Shown here piece after piece: positions 19,415 through 29,795 of a stretch of 64,000 nucleotides of DNA. Every line of letters starts with the position of its first letter. Positions within the stretch are counted from its first letter, which is position 1. The DNA is from Serratia marcescens (GTDB lineage Bacteria > Pseudomonadota > Gammaproteobacteria > Enterobacterales > Enterobacteriaceae). The stretch covers positions 3,720,001 through 3,784,000 of the forward strand of contig NZ_JARVZZ010000001.1 in the NCBI RefSeq assembly GCF_029846115.1, read 5' to 3'. A program made the position numbers and the translations under genes. The notes beneath the pieces were generated by a model, which was given only the letters and a program-made list of their open reading frames with translations, searched no databases and was not told the DNA's origin.

Positions 19415-20532
19415 TAATCACCGTTTTTCTGGCTGAACGTCATCAAGAATTCTCTTACTTCTGCATAGTTTCCACGGAAGACGATCCGTTGGGCTTTCTT
19501 TTCCAACTGATAGCAATACATCGGATCGTAGTACTGCTGCAACAGGGGCGCCAACCATTCGCGGTGCGCGTCGCCCTGGCCGCTGAGGCGCTGCGCCCGC
19601 AGCGCCGCCTCCAACCGCTGCGTCAGCTGCTGGAAGCGCTCCAGGCCCAAACGGCGGCGGATGGCGAACAGGCCGTGATGCAAATAGTCGTCGTACTGCC
19701 GCCAGCCTTCTTCCACGCCATAGGCCTGTTCGAACTGTTCGCGCATACCGTCGATATATTCGGCCTGCAGGCGTGCCAGGCGAATATCGAACGGATCGTC
19801 GATCACCGCCACCGGCGCCTGTTGCATGCCGTTGAACAACGGCAACGGCAGATTGTTGCTACCGATGATCCGCCCTTCGTCTTCCAGCACCCAACGGCGG
19901 CTGCCACCATGCTGTTTTTTCAGCAATAACACAGCCAGACGATTCTCAAAATCTATCTGCGAGCTCTGTCCCGCCAGCGTTCGGCCAAAAGATGAACCGC
20001 GATGGCGCGCTGCGCCTTCCAGATCGACGCCGTCGGCCAGTTCGTTGACCAGCAGCGTCTTGCCGCTGCCGGTATTGCCGCCCACGAGGGCCATCGGCAA
20101 TGCCGCGCTTTGCGTTAGTACACCGAGCAGATAATGGCGCAGTGCCTTATAACCGCCAATGATACGCGGGTAATCCACGCCGGCCTCATGCAGCCATTGC
20201 TGCACCAGCTGCGAGCGCAGCCCGCCGCGGAAGCAGTAAATATAGCCTTCGGGCCGCTCTGCGCAGGCCGCCAGCCAGGCGGCGGTGCGCTGTTCGCGCA
20301 GCTTGCCGTTCACCAGGCTGTGGCCGAGCGCGATCGCCGCTTGCTGCCCATGCTGCTTATAGCAGGTGCCGACCGCCTGGCGTTCGCTGTCGACCATCAG
20401 CGGCAGGTTCAACGCCTGGGCGAAGGCGCCCTGTTGAAACTCGATCGGCGCGCGCACGTCAATCAGCGGCACGTCCTGCAGGAAAATGCGTGGGTAATCG
20501 TCGCTGTCCGGCCTTCCTTGCATGTTGGACAC
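19414..20532 (-). CDS. mnmH: tRNA 2-selenouridine synthase MnmH (SelU/YbbB)
   Basis: 372-residue enzyme that replaces 2-thiouridine by 2-selenouridine at wobble position 34 using selenophosphate. The N-terminal rhodanese domain has [13 protein letters not shown] and the catalytic cysteine in [10 protein letters not shown] (C100 from this start); the C-terminal P-loop is GGNTGSGKT. The start GTG 20532 shares a base with the selD stop (TAGTG) and has GAGG seven bases upstream; ATG 20523 would give the E. coli N-terminus exactly (MQxR) and put the cysteine at 97. Its place between selD, the selenophosphate maker, and topB is functionally sensible and differs from E. coli, where ybbB is elsewhere. 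Confidence 0.93.
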   Translation of the reverse strand: MSNMQGRPDSDDYPRIFLQDVPLIDVRAPIEFQQGAFAQALNLPLMVDSERQAVGTCYKQHGQQAAIALGHSLVNGKLREQRTAAWLAACAERPEGYIYCFRGGLRSQLVQQWLHEAGVDYPRIIGGYKALRHYLLGVLTQSAALPMALVGGNTGSGKTLLVNELADGVDLEGAARHRGSSFGRTLAGQSSQIDFENRLAVLLLKKQHGGSRRWVLEDEGRIIGSNNLPLPLFNGMQQAPVAVIDDPFDIRLARLQAEYIDGMREQFEQAYGVEEGWRQYDDYLHHGLFAIRRRLGLERFQQLTQRLEAALRAQRLSGQGDAHREWLAPLLQQYYDPMYCYQLEKKAQRIVFRGNYAEVREFLMTFSQKNGD

Positions 20533-21575
20533 TACACGACCTCGATCAGCGGCTTACCGGCCGATGCCACATGCAGCTCCCCGATGGCGTTGAGCGTGAT
20601 ACCGTGCTGCCCGGCAATCGCCAGCACCTGCGCCTCCGACTCAGGCATTACCGCCAACAGCAAGCCGCCGGAGGTTTGCGGATCGCACAGCAGCTGGCGC
20701 TGCAAATCGCTCATCTCGCCTACCAGATGGCCATAGCTGTCAAAGTTGCGCCCGGTGCCGCCCGGCACACAGCCTGCGGCAATATACGCCTCGACGTCCG
20801 GCAGCTTCGGCACCCAATCGAACCAGACCGTCGCCTGCAGACCGGAGCCCTGGCACACCTCGCTCAGGTGGCCCAGCAGGCCAAAGCCGGTGATATCGGT
20901 CATCGCCGTGACGCCCGCCACCTCGGCAAAGTCGGCGCCCGGCTTGTTCAGGCGGCACATCACTTCCGTCGCCAGGCCCTGATGCTCAGGGCGCAGCTTG
21001 CTTTGCTTCTCGGCGGTCGTCAGCACGCCGATGCCCAGCGGCTTGGTCAGATAGAGTTTCGCCCCGGCCTGCGCGGCGCTGTTTTTCTTCACCCGCTCGG
21101 TATTGACCACGCCGGTGACCGCCAGGCCAAAAATAGGTTCCGGCGCATCGATGGAATGGCCGCCGGCCAGCGCGATCCCCGCCTGCTGGCAGGCGAAACG
21201 ACCACCGTCGATCACCTGCTGCGCCACTTCCGGCGGCAGTTTGGCGATCGGCCAGCCGAGAATGGCGATCGCCATGATCGGTTTACCGCCCATGGCGTAC
21301 ACGTCGCTGATGGCGTTGGCGGCCGCAATGCGGCCGAAATCGAACGGATCGTCGACGATCGGCATGAAGAAGTCGGTGGTGCTGATGATGCCGACGCCGT
21401 TGCCGATGTCGTACACCGCCGCGTCGTCGCGGGTTTCATTGCCGACCAGCAGGCGCGGATCGACAAACTTTTCCCGCTCGCTGTGCAAGATGGTTTCGAG
21501 AACTTTCGGTGAGATTTTGCAGCCGCAGCCAGCGCCATGGCTGTACTGGGTTAAACGGATCGCTGGCGATGTCAT
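20532..21575 (-). CDS. selD: Selenide, water dikinase
   Basis: 347-residue enzyme that makes selenophosphate from selenide and ATP for selenocysteine and tRNA selenouridine. The glycine-rich N-terminus [10 protein letters not shown] carries the catalytic Cys17 and Lys20 (Cys form, not Sec). [24 protein letters not shown] and [11 protein letters not shown] are the ATP-binding segments. First gene of a leftward operon with mnmH, topB and the DUF1496 gene. Confidence 0.97.
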   Translation of the reverse strand: MTSPAIRLTQYSHGAGCGCKISPKVLETILHSEREKFVDPRLLVGNETRDDAAVYDIGNGVGIISTTDFFMPIVDDPFDFGRIAAANAISDVYAMGGKPIMAIAILGWPIAKLPPEVAQQVIDGGRFACQQAGIALAGGHSIDAPEPIFGLAVTGVVNTERVKKNSAAQAGAKLYLTKPLGIGVLTTAEKQSKLRPEHQGLATEVMCRLNKPGADFAEVAGVTAMTDITGFGLLGHLSEVCQGSGLQATVWFDWVPKLPDVEAYIAAGCVPGGTGRNFDSYGHLVGEMSDLQRQLLCDPQTSGGLLLAVMPESEAQVLAIAGQHGITLNAIGELHVASAGKPLIEVV

Positions 21576-21732
21576 AGTCCACTCCCTTCGGTAACGGCAC
21601 TCAAGATAACATAGGGTAGCGCTTGCCGAGGGGATTGATAAGAGCGGGCCGCCGATAAGCGAGCGGCCTGCTCAGAAACCATGCAATTCTGCGGGGTTTG
21701 GCGCATTTTCGCCGCGCCCCATTGGAAAAAAC

Positions 21733-22284
21733 TTAGAAATAGCTGACGAAAGGCGTGCTGTCCGGCGGCGTCACCTTGGTGGCGGCCTTCAGCTGCGGCG
21801 TCCCCAGATAAAGGAAGCCGACGATCTCGTCCTGCTCGCGGCAGCCGAAGGCTTCACGCACCAGCGCATGCTCGGTCCAGGCGCCGGTACGCCAGATGCC
21901 GTTAAAGCCCTGCGCCAACGCCGCCATTTGCATTGCCTGTACCGCGCAGCCGGCAGAAACCACCTGCTCCCAGCGCGGCACCTTGGTTTCTTCAGTGCAG
22001 TGCGCGATGACGGTAATGATCAGCGGTGCGCGGAACGGCGCCTTAGTGGCCTTTTCGATCGCCGCTTCGTCCAGTTGATCCTGCTTCGCCGCCGCCTGCA
22101 GCAGCTGGCTGAAGCGCTCAAGACCCTGATTTTCGATCATCACGAAACGCCACGGCTGCAGCGCGCCGTGATCGGGCGCACGCAGGCCCGCGTTGATGAT
22201 ATTTTGGCGTACTTCCCCCGCCGGCGCCGGTTCCGCCAGGCGCGAAGCCGAGCGGCGATTCAATAAAAGATCCAGAGCATCCAT
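21733..22284 (-). CDS. ydjA: Nitroreductase family protein YdjA
   Basis: 183-residue FMN-dependent oxidoreductase, the small YdjA type. Motifs: [13 protein letters not shown] at the start (FMN phosphate contact), the segment [15 protein letters not shown], and near the end [11 protein letters not shown] and LGTPQ. The physiological substrate is unknown. E. coli YdjA has the same length and the same neighbours (selD downstream, sppA divergent). Confidence 0.93.
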   Translation of the reverse strand: MDALDLLLNRRSASRLAEPAPAGEVRQNIINAGLRAPDHGALQPWRFVMIENQGLERFSQLLQAAAKQDQLDEAAIEKATKAPFRAPLIITVIAHCTEETKVPRWEQVVSAGCAVQAMQMAALAQGFNGIWRTGAWTEHALVREAFGCREQDEIVGFLYLGTPQLKAATKVTPPDSTPFVSYF

Positions 22285-22444
22285 CGTAAACTCCTGATAA
22301 CAATTTTCATTCCGGCCACGTTAACATAGCTAAACGACGAGTTACAGCCTCGGCGATAGCGTCTGAGTGCCACGATTTAAAGCTGACATTTACCCGGCCG
22401 CTCATTAGGATAGCGGAACATTCTCGACTCTTGTTGGAGAGCAC

Positions 22445-24301
22445 ATGCGCACATTGTGGCAAATTATTGCCGGCATTTTCCGGTGGACATGGCGTCTGCT
22501 GAATTTTATCAGGGAACTGATCCTTAACCTGTTCCTGGTCTTGCTGATCCTGGTTGGGGTCGGCATCTATCTGTCCTTCCAAAGTTCCTCCACCTCGACG
22601 GCCCCGGCGCGCGGTGCGCTGCTGGTCGATTTAAGCGGCGTGGTGGTCGATCAGCCTTCGGTAAACAACCGGGTGCGGCAATGGGGCCGCGAGCTGTTGG
22701 GTGCCTCCAGCAGCCGTCTGCAGGAAAACTCGCTGTTCGACGTGGTGGACAGCATCCGCAAGGCCAAAGACGACAAAAACATTACCGGCATGGTGTTGCA
22801 GCTGAATGACTTCGCCGGCGCCGATCAGCCGTCGCTGCGCTACATCGGCAAAGCGCTGCGCGAGTTCCGCGACAGCGGCAAACCGATCTTCGCCATCGGC
22901 GACAGCTACAACCAGACGCAATACTATCTGGCCAGCTACGCCAACAAGGTCTACCTGTCGCCACAGGGCGCGGTCGATCTGCACGGTTTCGCCACCAACA
23001 ACCTGTACTACAAGTCGTTGCTGGACATGCTCAAGGTCACCACCAATATCTTCCGCGTCGGCACCTATAAATCGGCGGTCGAACCGCTGATCCGCGACGA
23101 TATGTCCCCGGCGGCACGCGAAGCGGACAGCCGTTGGATCGGCGGTCTGTGGCAGAACTACCTGGAGACCGTCGCGGCCAACCGCCAACTGACACCGCAG
23201 CAGCTGTTCCCGGGCGCCGCCGGCGTACTGAGCGGCCTGCAGGCGGCCGGTGGCGACACCGCTCGCTATGCGCTGGACAATAAGCTGGTGGACGAACTGG
23301 CGTCGCGCACCGCGATCGAAAATCAGCTGGTCAAGACCTTCGGCTGGGACAAACAGGCGAACGATTTCAACGCCATCAGCATCTACGACTATCAGCCGAA
23401 GCCGGACGCCAACCAGGGCGGCAAGATCGCCGTCGTCTTCGCCAACGGCGCCATCATGGACGGCCCGCAGACGCCGGGTAACGTCGGGGGGGATACCACC
23501 GCCGCCAAGCTGCGTCAGGCACGTCTGGATCCCGCCATCAAAGCCGTGGTGTTCCGCGTCAACAGCCCGGGCGGCAGCGTCAGCGCATCCGAAGTGATCC
23601 GCGCCGAACTGGCCGCCGTGCGCGCCGCCGGCAAACCGGTGGTGGTCTCGATGGGCGGCATGGCCGCATCGGGCGGCTACTGGGTTTCAACGCCGGCCGA
23701 CTACATCATCGCCAGCCCGAGCACCCTGACCGGTTCCATCGGCATTTTCGGCATCATCAATACCTACGAGAAAACCCTGGATACGCTGGGCGTGCACACC
23801 GACGGCGTGGCGACTTCGCCGCTGGCCGATATTGCGGTCACCAAGGCGTTGCCGCAGGAGTTCTCGCAGATGATGCAGCTGAATATCGAAAACGGGTATA
23901 AGAACTTCCTCGATCTGGTTGCCAAATCGCGCAAGATGACCCCGCAACAGGTTGACCAAATCGCCCAGGGCCACGTCTGGCTCGGCAGCGACGCCAAGGC
24001 CAACGGCCTGGTCGATCAATTGGGCGATTTCGACGACGCGGTGAAGAAAGCCGCCGAGCTGGCGAAGCTGCAGCAGTGGCAGCTCGACTGGTTCGTCGAT
24101 ACCCCAAGCCTGAGCGATATGGTGCTCAGCCAGTTCGGCGTGTCCATTCACGCCATGTTGCCGGCGGCAATTCAGGCCATGTTGCCCGCCCCGCTGGCTT
24201 CGGTCGCCAACGCGGTGAAAGAGCAGCCGGGCTTGTTCAATAACCTGAACGATCCGCAGAACCGTTATGCTATCTGTCTGACCTGCGGAGAAGTCCGCTA
24301 A
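22445..24301 (+). CDS. sppA: Signal peptide peptidase SppA (protease IV)
   Basis: 618-residue inner-membrane serine protease that cleaves leftover signal peptides. One N-terminal membrane segment (about 25-45, [21 protein letters not shown]), then two tandem ClpP-like domains. The catalytic dyad is visible at the same numbers as in E. coli: Lys209 ([10 protein letters not shown]) in the first domain and Ser409 ([10 protein letters not shown]) in the second. ATG follows GGAGAGCAC. Divergent from ydjA; followed by a strong terminator. Confidence 0.97.
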   Translation: MRTLWQIIAGIFRWTWRLLNFIRELILNLFLVLLILVGVGIYLSFQSSSTSTAPARGALLVDLSGVVVDQPSVNNRVRQWGRELLGASSSRLQENSLFDVVDSIRKAKDDKNITGMVLQLNDFAGADQPSLRYIGKALREFRDSGKPIFAIGDSYNQTQYYLASYANKVYLSPQGAVDLHGFATNNLYYKSLLDMLKVTTNIFRVGTYKSAVEPLIRDDMSPAAREADSRWIGGLWQNYLETVAANRQLTPQQLFPGAAGVLSGLQAAGGDTARYALDNKLVDELASRTAIENQLVKTFGWDKQANDFNAISIYDYQPKPDANQGGKIAVVFANGAIMDGPQTPGNVGGDTTAAKLRQARLDPAIKAVVFRVNSPGGSVSASEVIRAELAAVRAAGKPVVVSMGGMAASGGYWVSTPADYIIASPSTLTGSIGIFGIINTYEKTLDTLGVHTDGVATSPLADIAVTKALPQEFSQMMQLNIENGYKNFLDLVAKSRKMTPQQVDQIAQGHVWLGSDAKANGLVDQLGDFDDAVKKAAELAKLQQWQLDWFVDTPSLSDMVLSQFGVSIHAMLPAAIQAMLPAPLASVANAVKEQPGLFNNLNDPQNRYAICLTCGEVR

Positions 24302-24314
24302 CAAATAATTCTGC

Positions 24315-24334
24315 AGCCCGGCCATCGCCGGGCT
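24315..24334 (+). terminator. Rho-independent terminator of sppA
   Basis: AGCCCGGC, loop CATC, GCCGGGCT, then a run of eight T, starting 14 bases after the sppA stop. Confidence 0.92.
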
Positions 24335-24394
24335 TTTTTTCTGCCGCTATGCCCCTATAATTCAGCCCATCTTATCTTTGTTAAAATCATGACC

Positions 24395-25411
24395 ATGCAA
24401 AAGAAATCCATTTACGTCGCCTACACCGGCGGCACCATCGGCATGCAGCGTTCCGATCACGGCTATATCCCGGTTTCTGGCCACCTGCAGCGCCAGCTGG
24501 CGCTGATGCCCGAATTCCACCGCCCGGAAATGCCGGATTTCACCATTCACGAATACGCGCCACTGATTGACTCTTCGGACATGACGCCGGAAGACTGGCA
24601 GCACATCGCCGACGACATCAAGCAGAACTACGATCGCTACGACGGCTTCGTGATCCTGCACGGCACCGACACCATGGCGTTCACCGCGTCAGCGCTTTCC
24701 TTCATGCTGGAAAACCTGGCCAAACCGGTGATCGTCACAGGCTCGCAGATTCCGCTGGCTGAGCTGCGCTCCGATGGCCAGACCAACCTGCTCAACGCGC
24801 TGTATCTGGCGGCCAACCATCCGATGAACGAAGTCAGCCTGTTTTTCAACAACAAACTATTCCGCGGCAACCGCACCACCAAAGCGCACGCCGACGGTTT
24901 CGACGCCTTCGCCTCCCCGAATCTGCCGCCGCTGCTGGAAGCCGGCATCCACATTCGCCGCCAGCACGGCATCGACAGCCCGGCTTGCAACGGCGCGCTG
25001 CGTGTGCACGACATCACGCCGCAGCCGATCGGCGTGGTCACCATCTATCCGGGCATTTCCGGCGCGGTGGTGCGTAACTTCCTGCTGCAGCCGGTCAAGG
25101 CGCTGATCCTGCGCTCCTACGGCGTCGGTAATGCGCCGCAGAAAGCCGAGTTGATCGACGAGTTGCGTGCGGCCTCCGAACGCGGCATCGTGGTGGTCAA
25201 CCTGACGCAGTGCATCTCCGGGCGCGTCAATATGGAAGGCTACGCCACCGGCAACGCATTGGCGCACGCCGGGGTGATCAGCGGTTTCGACATGACGGTG
25301 GAAGCCGCCCTGACCAAGCTGCACTACCTGCTGAGCCAGCCGCTGACGCCGGAACAAATCCGCGCCCTGATGCAGCAAGATCTGCGCGGCGAACTGAGCA
25401 TCAACGGTTAA
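24395..25411 (+). CDS. ansA: Cytoplasmic L-asparaginase I
   Basis: 338-residue type I asparaginase, hydrolysing asparagine to aspartate and ammonia in the cytoplasm; there is no signal peptide. Both catalytic Thr motifs are visible: YTGGTIGMQ near the start and HGTDTMAFTASALSF about residue 90. GSQIPLAELRSDG and SYGVGNAP are also conserved. The start ATG 24395 gives the E. coli N-terminus (MQKKSIYVAYTGG); an in-frame ATG two codons earlier (24389) is equally possible. It is 22 bases from pncA, a likely operon as in E. coli. Confidence 0.96.
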   Translation: MQKKSIYVAYTGGTIGMQRSDHGYIPVSGHLQRQLALMPEFHRPEMPDFTIHEYAPLIDSSDMTPEDWQHIADDIKQNYDRYDGFVILHGTDTMAFTASALSFMLENLAKPVIVTGSQIPLAELRSDGQTNLLNALYLAANHPMNEVSLFFNNKLFRGNRTTKAHADGFDAFASPNLPPLLEAGIHIRRQHGIDSPACNGALRVHDITPQPIGVVTIYPGISGAVVRNFLLQPVKALILRSYGVGNAPQKAELIDELRAASERGIVVVNLTQCISGRVNMEGYATGNALAHAGVISGFDMTVEAALTKLHYLLSQPLTPEQIRALMQQDLRGELSING

Positions 25412-25433
25412 CCTACTGAACTCTGGAGCGGCG

Positions 25434-26066
25434 ATGAAAACGGCCCTGTTGTTGATCGATCTGCAAAACGATTTCTGCCCCGGCGGCGCGCTGGCGGTCA
25501 CGGCGGGCGACGCCGTCATCCCGGTTGCCAATCAGGCGATCGCCGCCTGTTTGGCGCGTGGCGAGCCGATCGTGGCCAGCCAGGACTGGCATCCCGCCAA
25601 TCACCGCAGCTTTGCGGTGAACTCTCATGCGCAGGTCGGTACCCTCGGCGAGCTGGAAGGCCTGCCGCAGGTATGGTGGCCGGTACACTGCGTGCAAGGG
25701 AGCCACGGCGCCGATTTTCACCCCCAGTTGCAGCGGCAACACATCAATGCCGTTTTTCGCAAAGGGCAGGAGACGGACATCGACAGCTACAGCGCGTTCT
25801 TCGATAACGGCCACCGTGCGCAGACCGAGCTGCACGGCTGGCTGCAATCGCAGGGCGTCCGGCGGCTGGCAATCATGGGCCTGGCGACTGACTACTGCGT
25901 GAAGTTCAGCGTGCTGGATGCGCTGGCTGCCGGCTATCCAACGCAGGTGCTCGTCGACGGCTGCCGCGGCGTGAATCTGCAGCCAGGCGACAGCGAGCGG
26001 GCGCTGCAGGACATGGCGCGCGCCGGTGCGCAACTGGTTACCCTGTCACAATTTCTCGCCAACTAA
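25434..26066 (+). CDS. pncA: Nicotinamidase PncA
   Basis: 210-residue hydrolase converting nicotinamide to nicotinate for NAD salvage; activates pyrazinamide. The catalytic triad is recognisable: Asp9 in LLLIDLQNDFCPGG, Lys in VFRKGQE, and Cys in GLATDYCVKFS. The metal-binding Asp/His are in SQDWHPANHRSF. Start with GGAGCGGCG before ATG; 22 bases after ansA. Confidence 0.95.
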   Translation: MKTALLLIDLQNDFCPGGALAVTAGDAVIPVANQAIAACLARGEPIVASQDWHPANHRSFAVNSHAQVGTLGELEGLPQVWWPVHCVQGSHGADFHPQLQRQHINAVFRKGQETDIDSYSAFFDNGHRAQTELHGWLQSQGVRRLAIMGLATDYCVKFSVLDALAAGYPTQVLVDGCRGVNLQPGDSERALQDMARAGAQLVTLSQFLAN

Positions 26067-26073
26067 ATCCTCC

Positions 26074-26092
26074 AGGGCGCCACCGGCGCCCT
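26074..26092 (+). terminator. Hairpin after pncA
   Basis: AGGGCGCC, loop ACC, GGCGCCCT, seven bases after the pncA stop. There is no U-tract, so termination may be weak or Rho-assisted. Confidence 0.5.
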
Positions 26093-26251
26093 CTCTGCGC
26101 GGCGGCGAAAATATCGACGCCGCTCACAATACCGCCCTTCTTCTTCCCCAACGGCTTGTGACCAGCAGGCGCTTTTGCTGTTATGGCTGCGACGCTTTTG
26201 GCGTCAATCGGTTATACGCATCCGGGGCCCGCTGAGCCCGGCTTTATTGTA

Positions 26252-26285
26252 ACCGCCTATGGCGGTACGGTCGGCCTTGCCGACC
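26252..26285 (+). promoter_or_regulatory. Two tandem hairpins in the chiD leader
   Basis: ACCGCC-TAT-GGCGGT (26252-26266) and GGTCGGC-CTT-GCCGACC (26269-26285) lie end to end, the second ending just before the AAGGAG ribosome-binding site (26288-26293). Both stems are perfect with three-base loops. They may modulate translation or protect the 5' end; no known riboswitch fold is recognised. Confidence 0.5.
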
Positions 26286-26298
26286 CAAGGAGACAGAC

Positions 26299-27576
26299 AT
26301 GAAAATAACCCGAAAACTGCTGCCATTGCTGGCGGCGGTGCAGTTGGCTATGGCCGGCGCAGGCACGGCCCAGGCGGCTTATCTCTCCGTCGGCTACTTC
26401 AACGGCGGCGGAGACGTCACCGCCGGCCCCGGTGGCGACATCGACAAACTGGACGTCACGCAAATCACCCACCTCAACTATTCGTTCGGCCTGATCTACA
26501 ACGGCGAGAAAGACGAAACCAACGCGGCGCTGAAAGACCCCGCTCGCCGCCACCAGATCTACCTGTCGCCGAAAGTCACGGCCGATCTGCAACGGCTGCC
26601 GGAGCTGCGCAAACAGAACCCCGAGCTGAAAGTACTGCTGTCGGTCGGCGGCTGGGGCGCACGGGGCTTCTCCGCCGCCGCCGCTACCGAGGAAAACCGG
26701 GCAATATTCATTCGCTCCGCGCTGCAGGTGATCGCGAAGTATCGGCTGGATGGCATCGATCTGGACTGGGAATATCCGGTGAACGGCGCCTGGGGGCTGG
26801 TGGAAAGCCAACCGGCGGATCGCGACAACTTCACCCTGCTACTGAAAGAGCTTCACCAAGCGCTGGGGCAAGGCAAGCTGTTAACCATCGCCGTCGGGGC
26901 CAACGTCAAAAGCCCGCAAGAATGGGTCGATGTGAAAAGCATTGCCCCTTACCTCGACTACATCAATCTGATGACTTACGACATGGCTTACGGCACACAG
27001 TACTTCAATGCCAACCTGTACGATTCAAAGCGTTGGCCAACCGTGGCGGCCGCCGACCGCTACAGCGCCGATTTCGTGGTAAAGAATTATCTGGCTGCCG
27101 GACTGAAACCAGCACAGATGAACCTGGGTATCGGTTTTTACGGCCGGGTACCGAAACGGGCGACCGAGGCGGGCATCGACTGGGACAAACCGAATGCCGC
27201 CAAGCATCCGGTGACGCAGCCTGACTTCAGCATGCGAGAAACCGCCCTGTTCAACGCGCTGGGGCTGGATCTCAGCAAAGACACTTACGTGAAATACCAC
27301 GATATCGTCAGCAAATTGCTCAACGATCCGCAGCATCGTTTTCGCGAGCACTGGGATGACGACGCCAAGGTGCCTTACCTGACGCTGCAATCTGCCGAAG
27401 GCAAATCGCTGTTCGCTATCTCCTACGAGAACCCGCGTTCGGTGGCTCTCAAAGCCGAGTACATCAAAAACCAGGGATTGGGAGGGGCGATGTTCTGGGA
27501 GTACGGCGCAGACGACAACAACCGGCTGGCGCAGCAACTGGCGGAATCGCTGGGGATTAAGGGCGAAAAACGGTAA
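26299..27576 (+). CDS. chiD: Secreted family-18 chitinase, ChiD type
   Basis: 425-residue GH18 chitinase with an N-terminal Sec signal peptide (about 1-27, cleavage after AQA). The substrate-motif SVGGWG is at 115-120 and the catalytic DGIDLDWEYP at 151-160 with Glu158 as acid/base. Later MTYDMAYG and the C-terminal GGAMFWEYG complete the barrel. It is a single catalytic module without a chitin-binding domain, unlike the larger ChiA, ChiB and ChiC recalled from S. marcescens. Single-module ChiD enzymes of Serratia act mainly on chitooligosaccharides and can transglycosylate (known for the S. proteamaculans enzyme). Strong RBS AAGGAG. Confidence 0.88.
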   Translation: MKITRKLLPLLAAVQLAMAGAGTAQAAYLSVGYFNGGGDVTAGPGGDIDKLDVTQITHLNYSFGLIYNGEKDETNAALKDPARRHQIYLSPKVTADLQRLPELRKQNPELKVLLSVGGWGARGFSAAAATEENRAIFIRSALQVIAKYRLDGIDLDWEYPVNGAWGLVESQPADRDNFTLLLKELHQALGQGKLLTIAVGANVKSPQEWVDVKSIAPYLDYINLMTYDMAYGTQYFNANLYDSKRWPTVAAADRYSADFVVKNYLAAGLKPAQMNLGIGFYGRVPKRATEAGIDWDKPNAAKHPVTQPDFSMRETALFNALGLDLSKDTYVKYHDIVSKLLNDPQHRFREHWDDDAKVPYLTLQSAEGKSLFAISYENPRSVALKAEYIKNQGLGGAMFWEYGADDNNRLAQQLAESLGIKGEKR

Positions 27577-27581
27577 ATCGA

Positions 27582-27605
27582 CGGGGCGATGGCGGCATCG
27601 CCCCG
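27582..27605. terminator. Bidirectional hairpin chiD/yeaC
   Basis: Ten-base perfect stem CGGGGCGATG (27582-27591), loop GCGG, CATCGCCCCG (27596-27605), between the convergent chiD and yeaC stops; short T-run (CTTTA). Confidence 0.75.
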
Positions 27606-27618
27606 CTTTAGGGCAGCC

Positions 27619-27891
27619 TTACTGCGGTTTGAGTTTGGCCAGCGGCTCGGCAACGAACTGCTGTTTCAGCTCTTGCTTGCTCTTCATCACGATTTGCCCG
27701 TCGGTGCCGATGCTCATGTGCTGCGGATCGACGTTGTTCATCGACTGCCACAGCATCACCGCCTGCAGGCTGTTTTCTTTCTGCTCCGGCGTCAGCGCCA
27801 CGCCGTCCGGCCATTTGCCCAGCTCAACCGCCTGTACCAAACGCTGGTATATCTCGGGCGTCATCGCCGCAATCAGATCTTTCACGTCCAT
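27619..27891 (-). CDS. yeaC: DUF1315 protein YeaC
   Basis: 90-residue cytoplasmic protein of the DUF1315 family, unknown function. Conserved segments MTPEIYQRLVQAVELGKWPDG and TPEQKENSLQAVMLWQ identify it. Located just downstream of msrB in the same direction (63-base gap), as in E. coli, so probably co-transcribed. Confidence 0.92.
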   Translation of the reverse strand: MDVKDLIAAMTPEIYQRLVQAVELGKWPDGVALTPEQKENSLQAVMLWQSMNNVDPQHMSIGTDGQIVMKSKQELKQQFVAEPLAKLKPQ

Positions 27892-27954
27892 CAGAGCCCT
27901 TCTCGCTTACGGATGAATAATTAGCTGAATCGATTTTGTTGGTTAAATTACCAC

Positions 27955-28368
27955 TTAGCCGGCCGTTTGGTCGCCATTTTCGCCATCGGTGAAACTCAGC
28001 GAGGCGGAGTTGACACAATAGCGGTCGCCGGTCGGCTGCGGGCCATCGGGGAAAACATGCCCCAGGTGCGCATCGCAGTGGCCGCAGCGGATTTCAATAC
28101 GATGCATATTATGTGAATTATCATCAAGATAACGGATTGCATCGGCGGAAACCGGCTCATAAAAGCTCGGCCAGCCGCAGCCGGAATCGTATTTGGTTTC
28201 GGAGTAGAACAGCGGCTGGTTACAGCACAGGCAATGGTACACGCCTTCGCGTTTGTTGTGCAGCAATTTGCCGCTGAACGGCGCTTCGGTACCGCGCTGT
28301 TGCGTCACATAACGTTGGATTTCATTCAGTTCCGTGACCGGATGACCGGGGGTTGTCTCTTTAGCCAT
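27955..28368 (-). CDS. msrB: Peptide-methionine (R)-S-oxide reductase MsrB
   Basis: 137-residue repair enzyme reducing the R-sulfoxide of methionine. Two CxxC zinc-binding pairs (CLCC and CGHC), [10 protein letters not shown], and the catalytic cysteine in [11 protein letters not shown]. Length equals E. coli MsrB (137). Divergent from gapA, upstream of yeaC. Confidence 0.97.
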   Translation of the reverse strand: MAKETTPGHPVTELNEIQRYVTQQRGTEAPFSGKLLHNKREGVYHCLCCNQPLFYSETKYDSGCGWPSFYEPVSADAIRYLDDNSHNMHRIEIRCGHCDAHLGHVFPDGPQPTGDRYCVNSASLSFTDGENGDQTAG

Positions 28369-28492
28369 TTGTGCTTATCTCTGAATGTGGATAATGTCAA
28401 CGAAAACAATGATTAATAATAACAAAAAATTAACACCGCTGCAGGGATTTTTGGCCTAAACTGTAGCCCATAAAGGCCACGTCACGATGATA

Positions 28493-28508
28493 TGTGATAG
28501 CGATCACA
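28493..28508. promoter_or_regulatory. CRP site upstream of gapA
   Basis: TGTGATAGCGATCACA, a full match to TGTGA-N6-TCACA and a perfect outer palindrome. It is about 153 bases before the gapA -35 and about 125 upstream of the msrB start. gapA of E. coli is known to be activated by CRP. Confidence 0.8.
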
Positions 28509-28645
28509 CATCTTGCGTATGCTGACTTTATACTTGGCGGCTTGTCCCCATATAACGGATGAGGCCGAGCGCAAATGGACTGTGCAATAAGCGTGCAAAA
28601 CCACCCTTCCGGTTTGACTTGCCGCAAGAATTGACACGATTCCGC

Positions 28646-28673
28646 TTGACGCTGGGTAAGGTTTTTGTAATTT
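28646..28673 (+). promoter_or_regulatory. gapA proximal promoter (P1-like)
   Basis: TTGACG (28646-28651), 16-base spacer, TAATTT (28668-28673). The surrounding bases closely match the recalled E. coli gapA P1 region. Confidence 0.7.
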
Positions 28674-28704
28674 TACAACCAACCTTTTATTCACTAACAA
28701 ATAG

Positions 28705-29712
<1,008 letters not shown>

Positions 29713-29737
29713 TGGCATGATGTTAAGCTGATAATGG

Positions 29738-29757
29738 GGGCGACATTTTTGTCGCCC
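29738..29757 (+). terminator. Rho-independent terminator of gapA
   Basis: GGGCGAC (29738-29744), loop ATTTTT, GTCGCCC (29751-29757), then TTTTTTATT. Confidence 0.9.
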
Positions 29758-29795
29758 TTTTTTATTTGTATCTCCGGCAAACAATAGGTCATGAA

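Noticed and set aside
26299..27576. ChiA, ChiB or ChiC
   Set aside because: The protein has a lone GH18 module of 425 residues; the others are larger and carry accessory domains.
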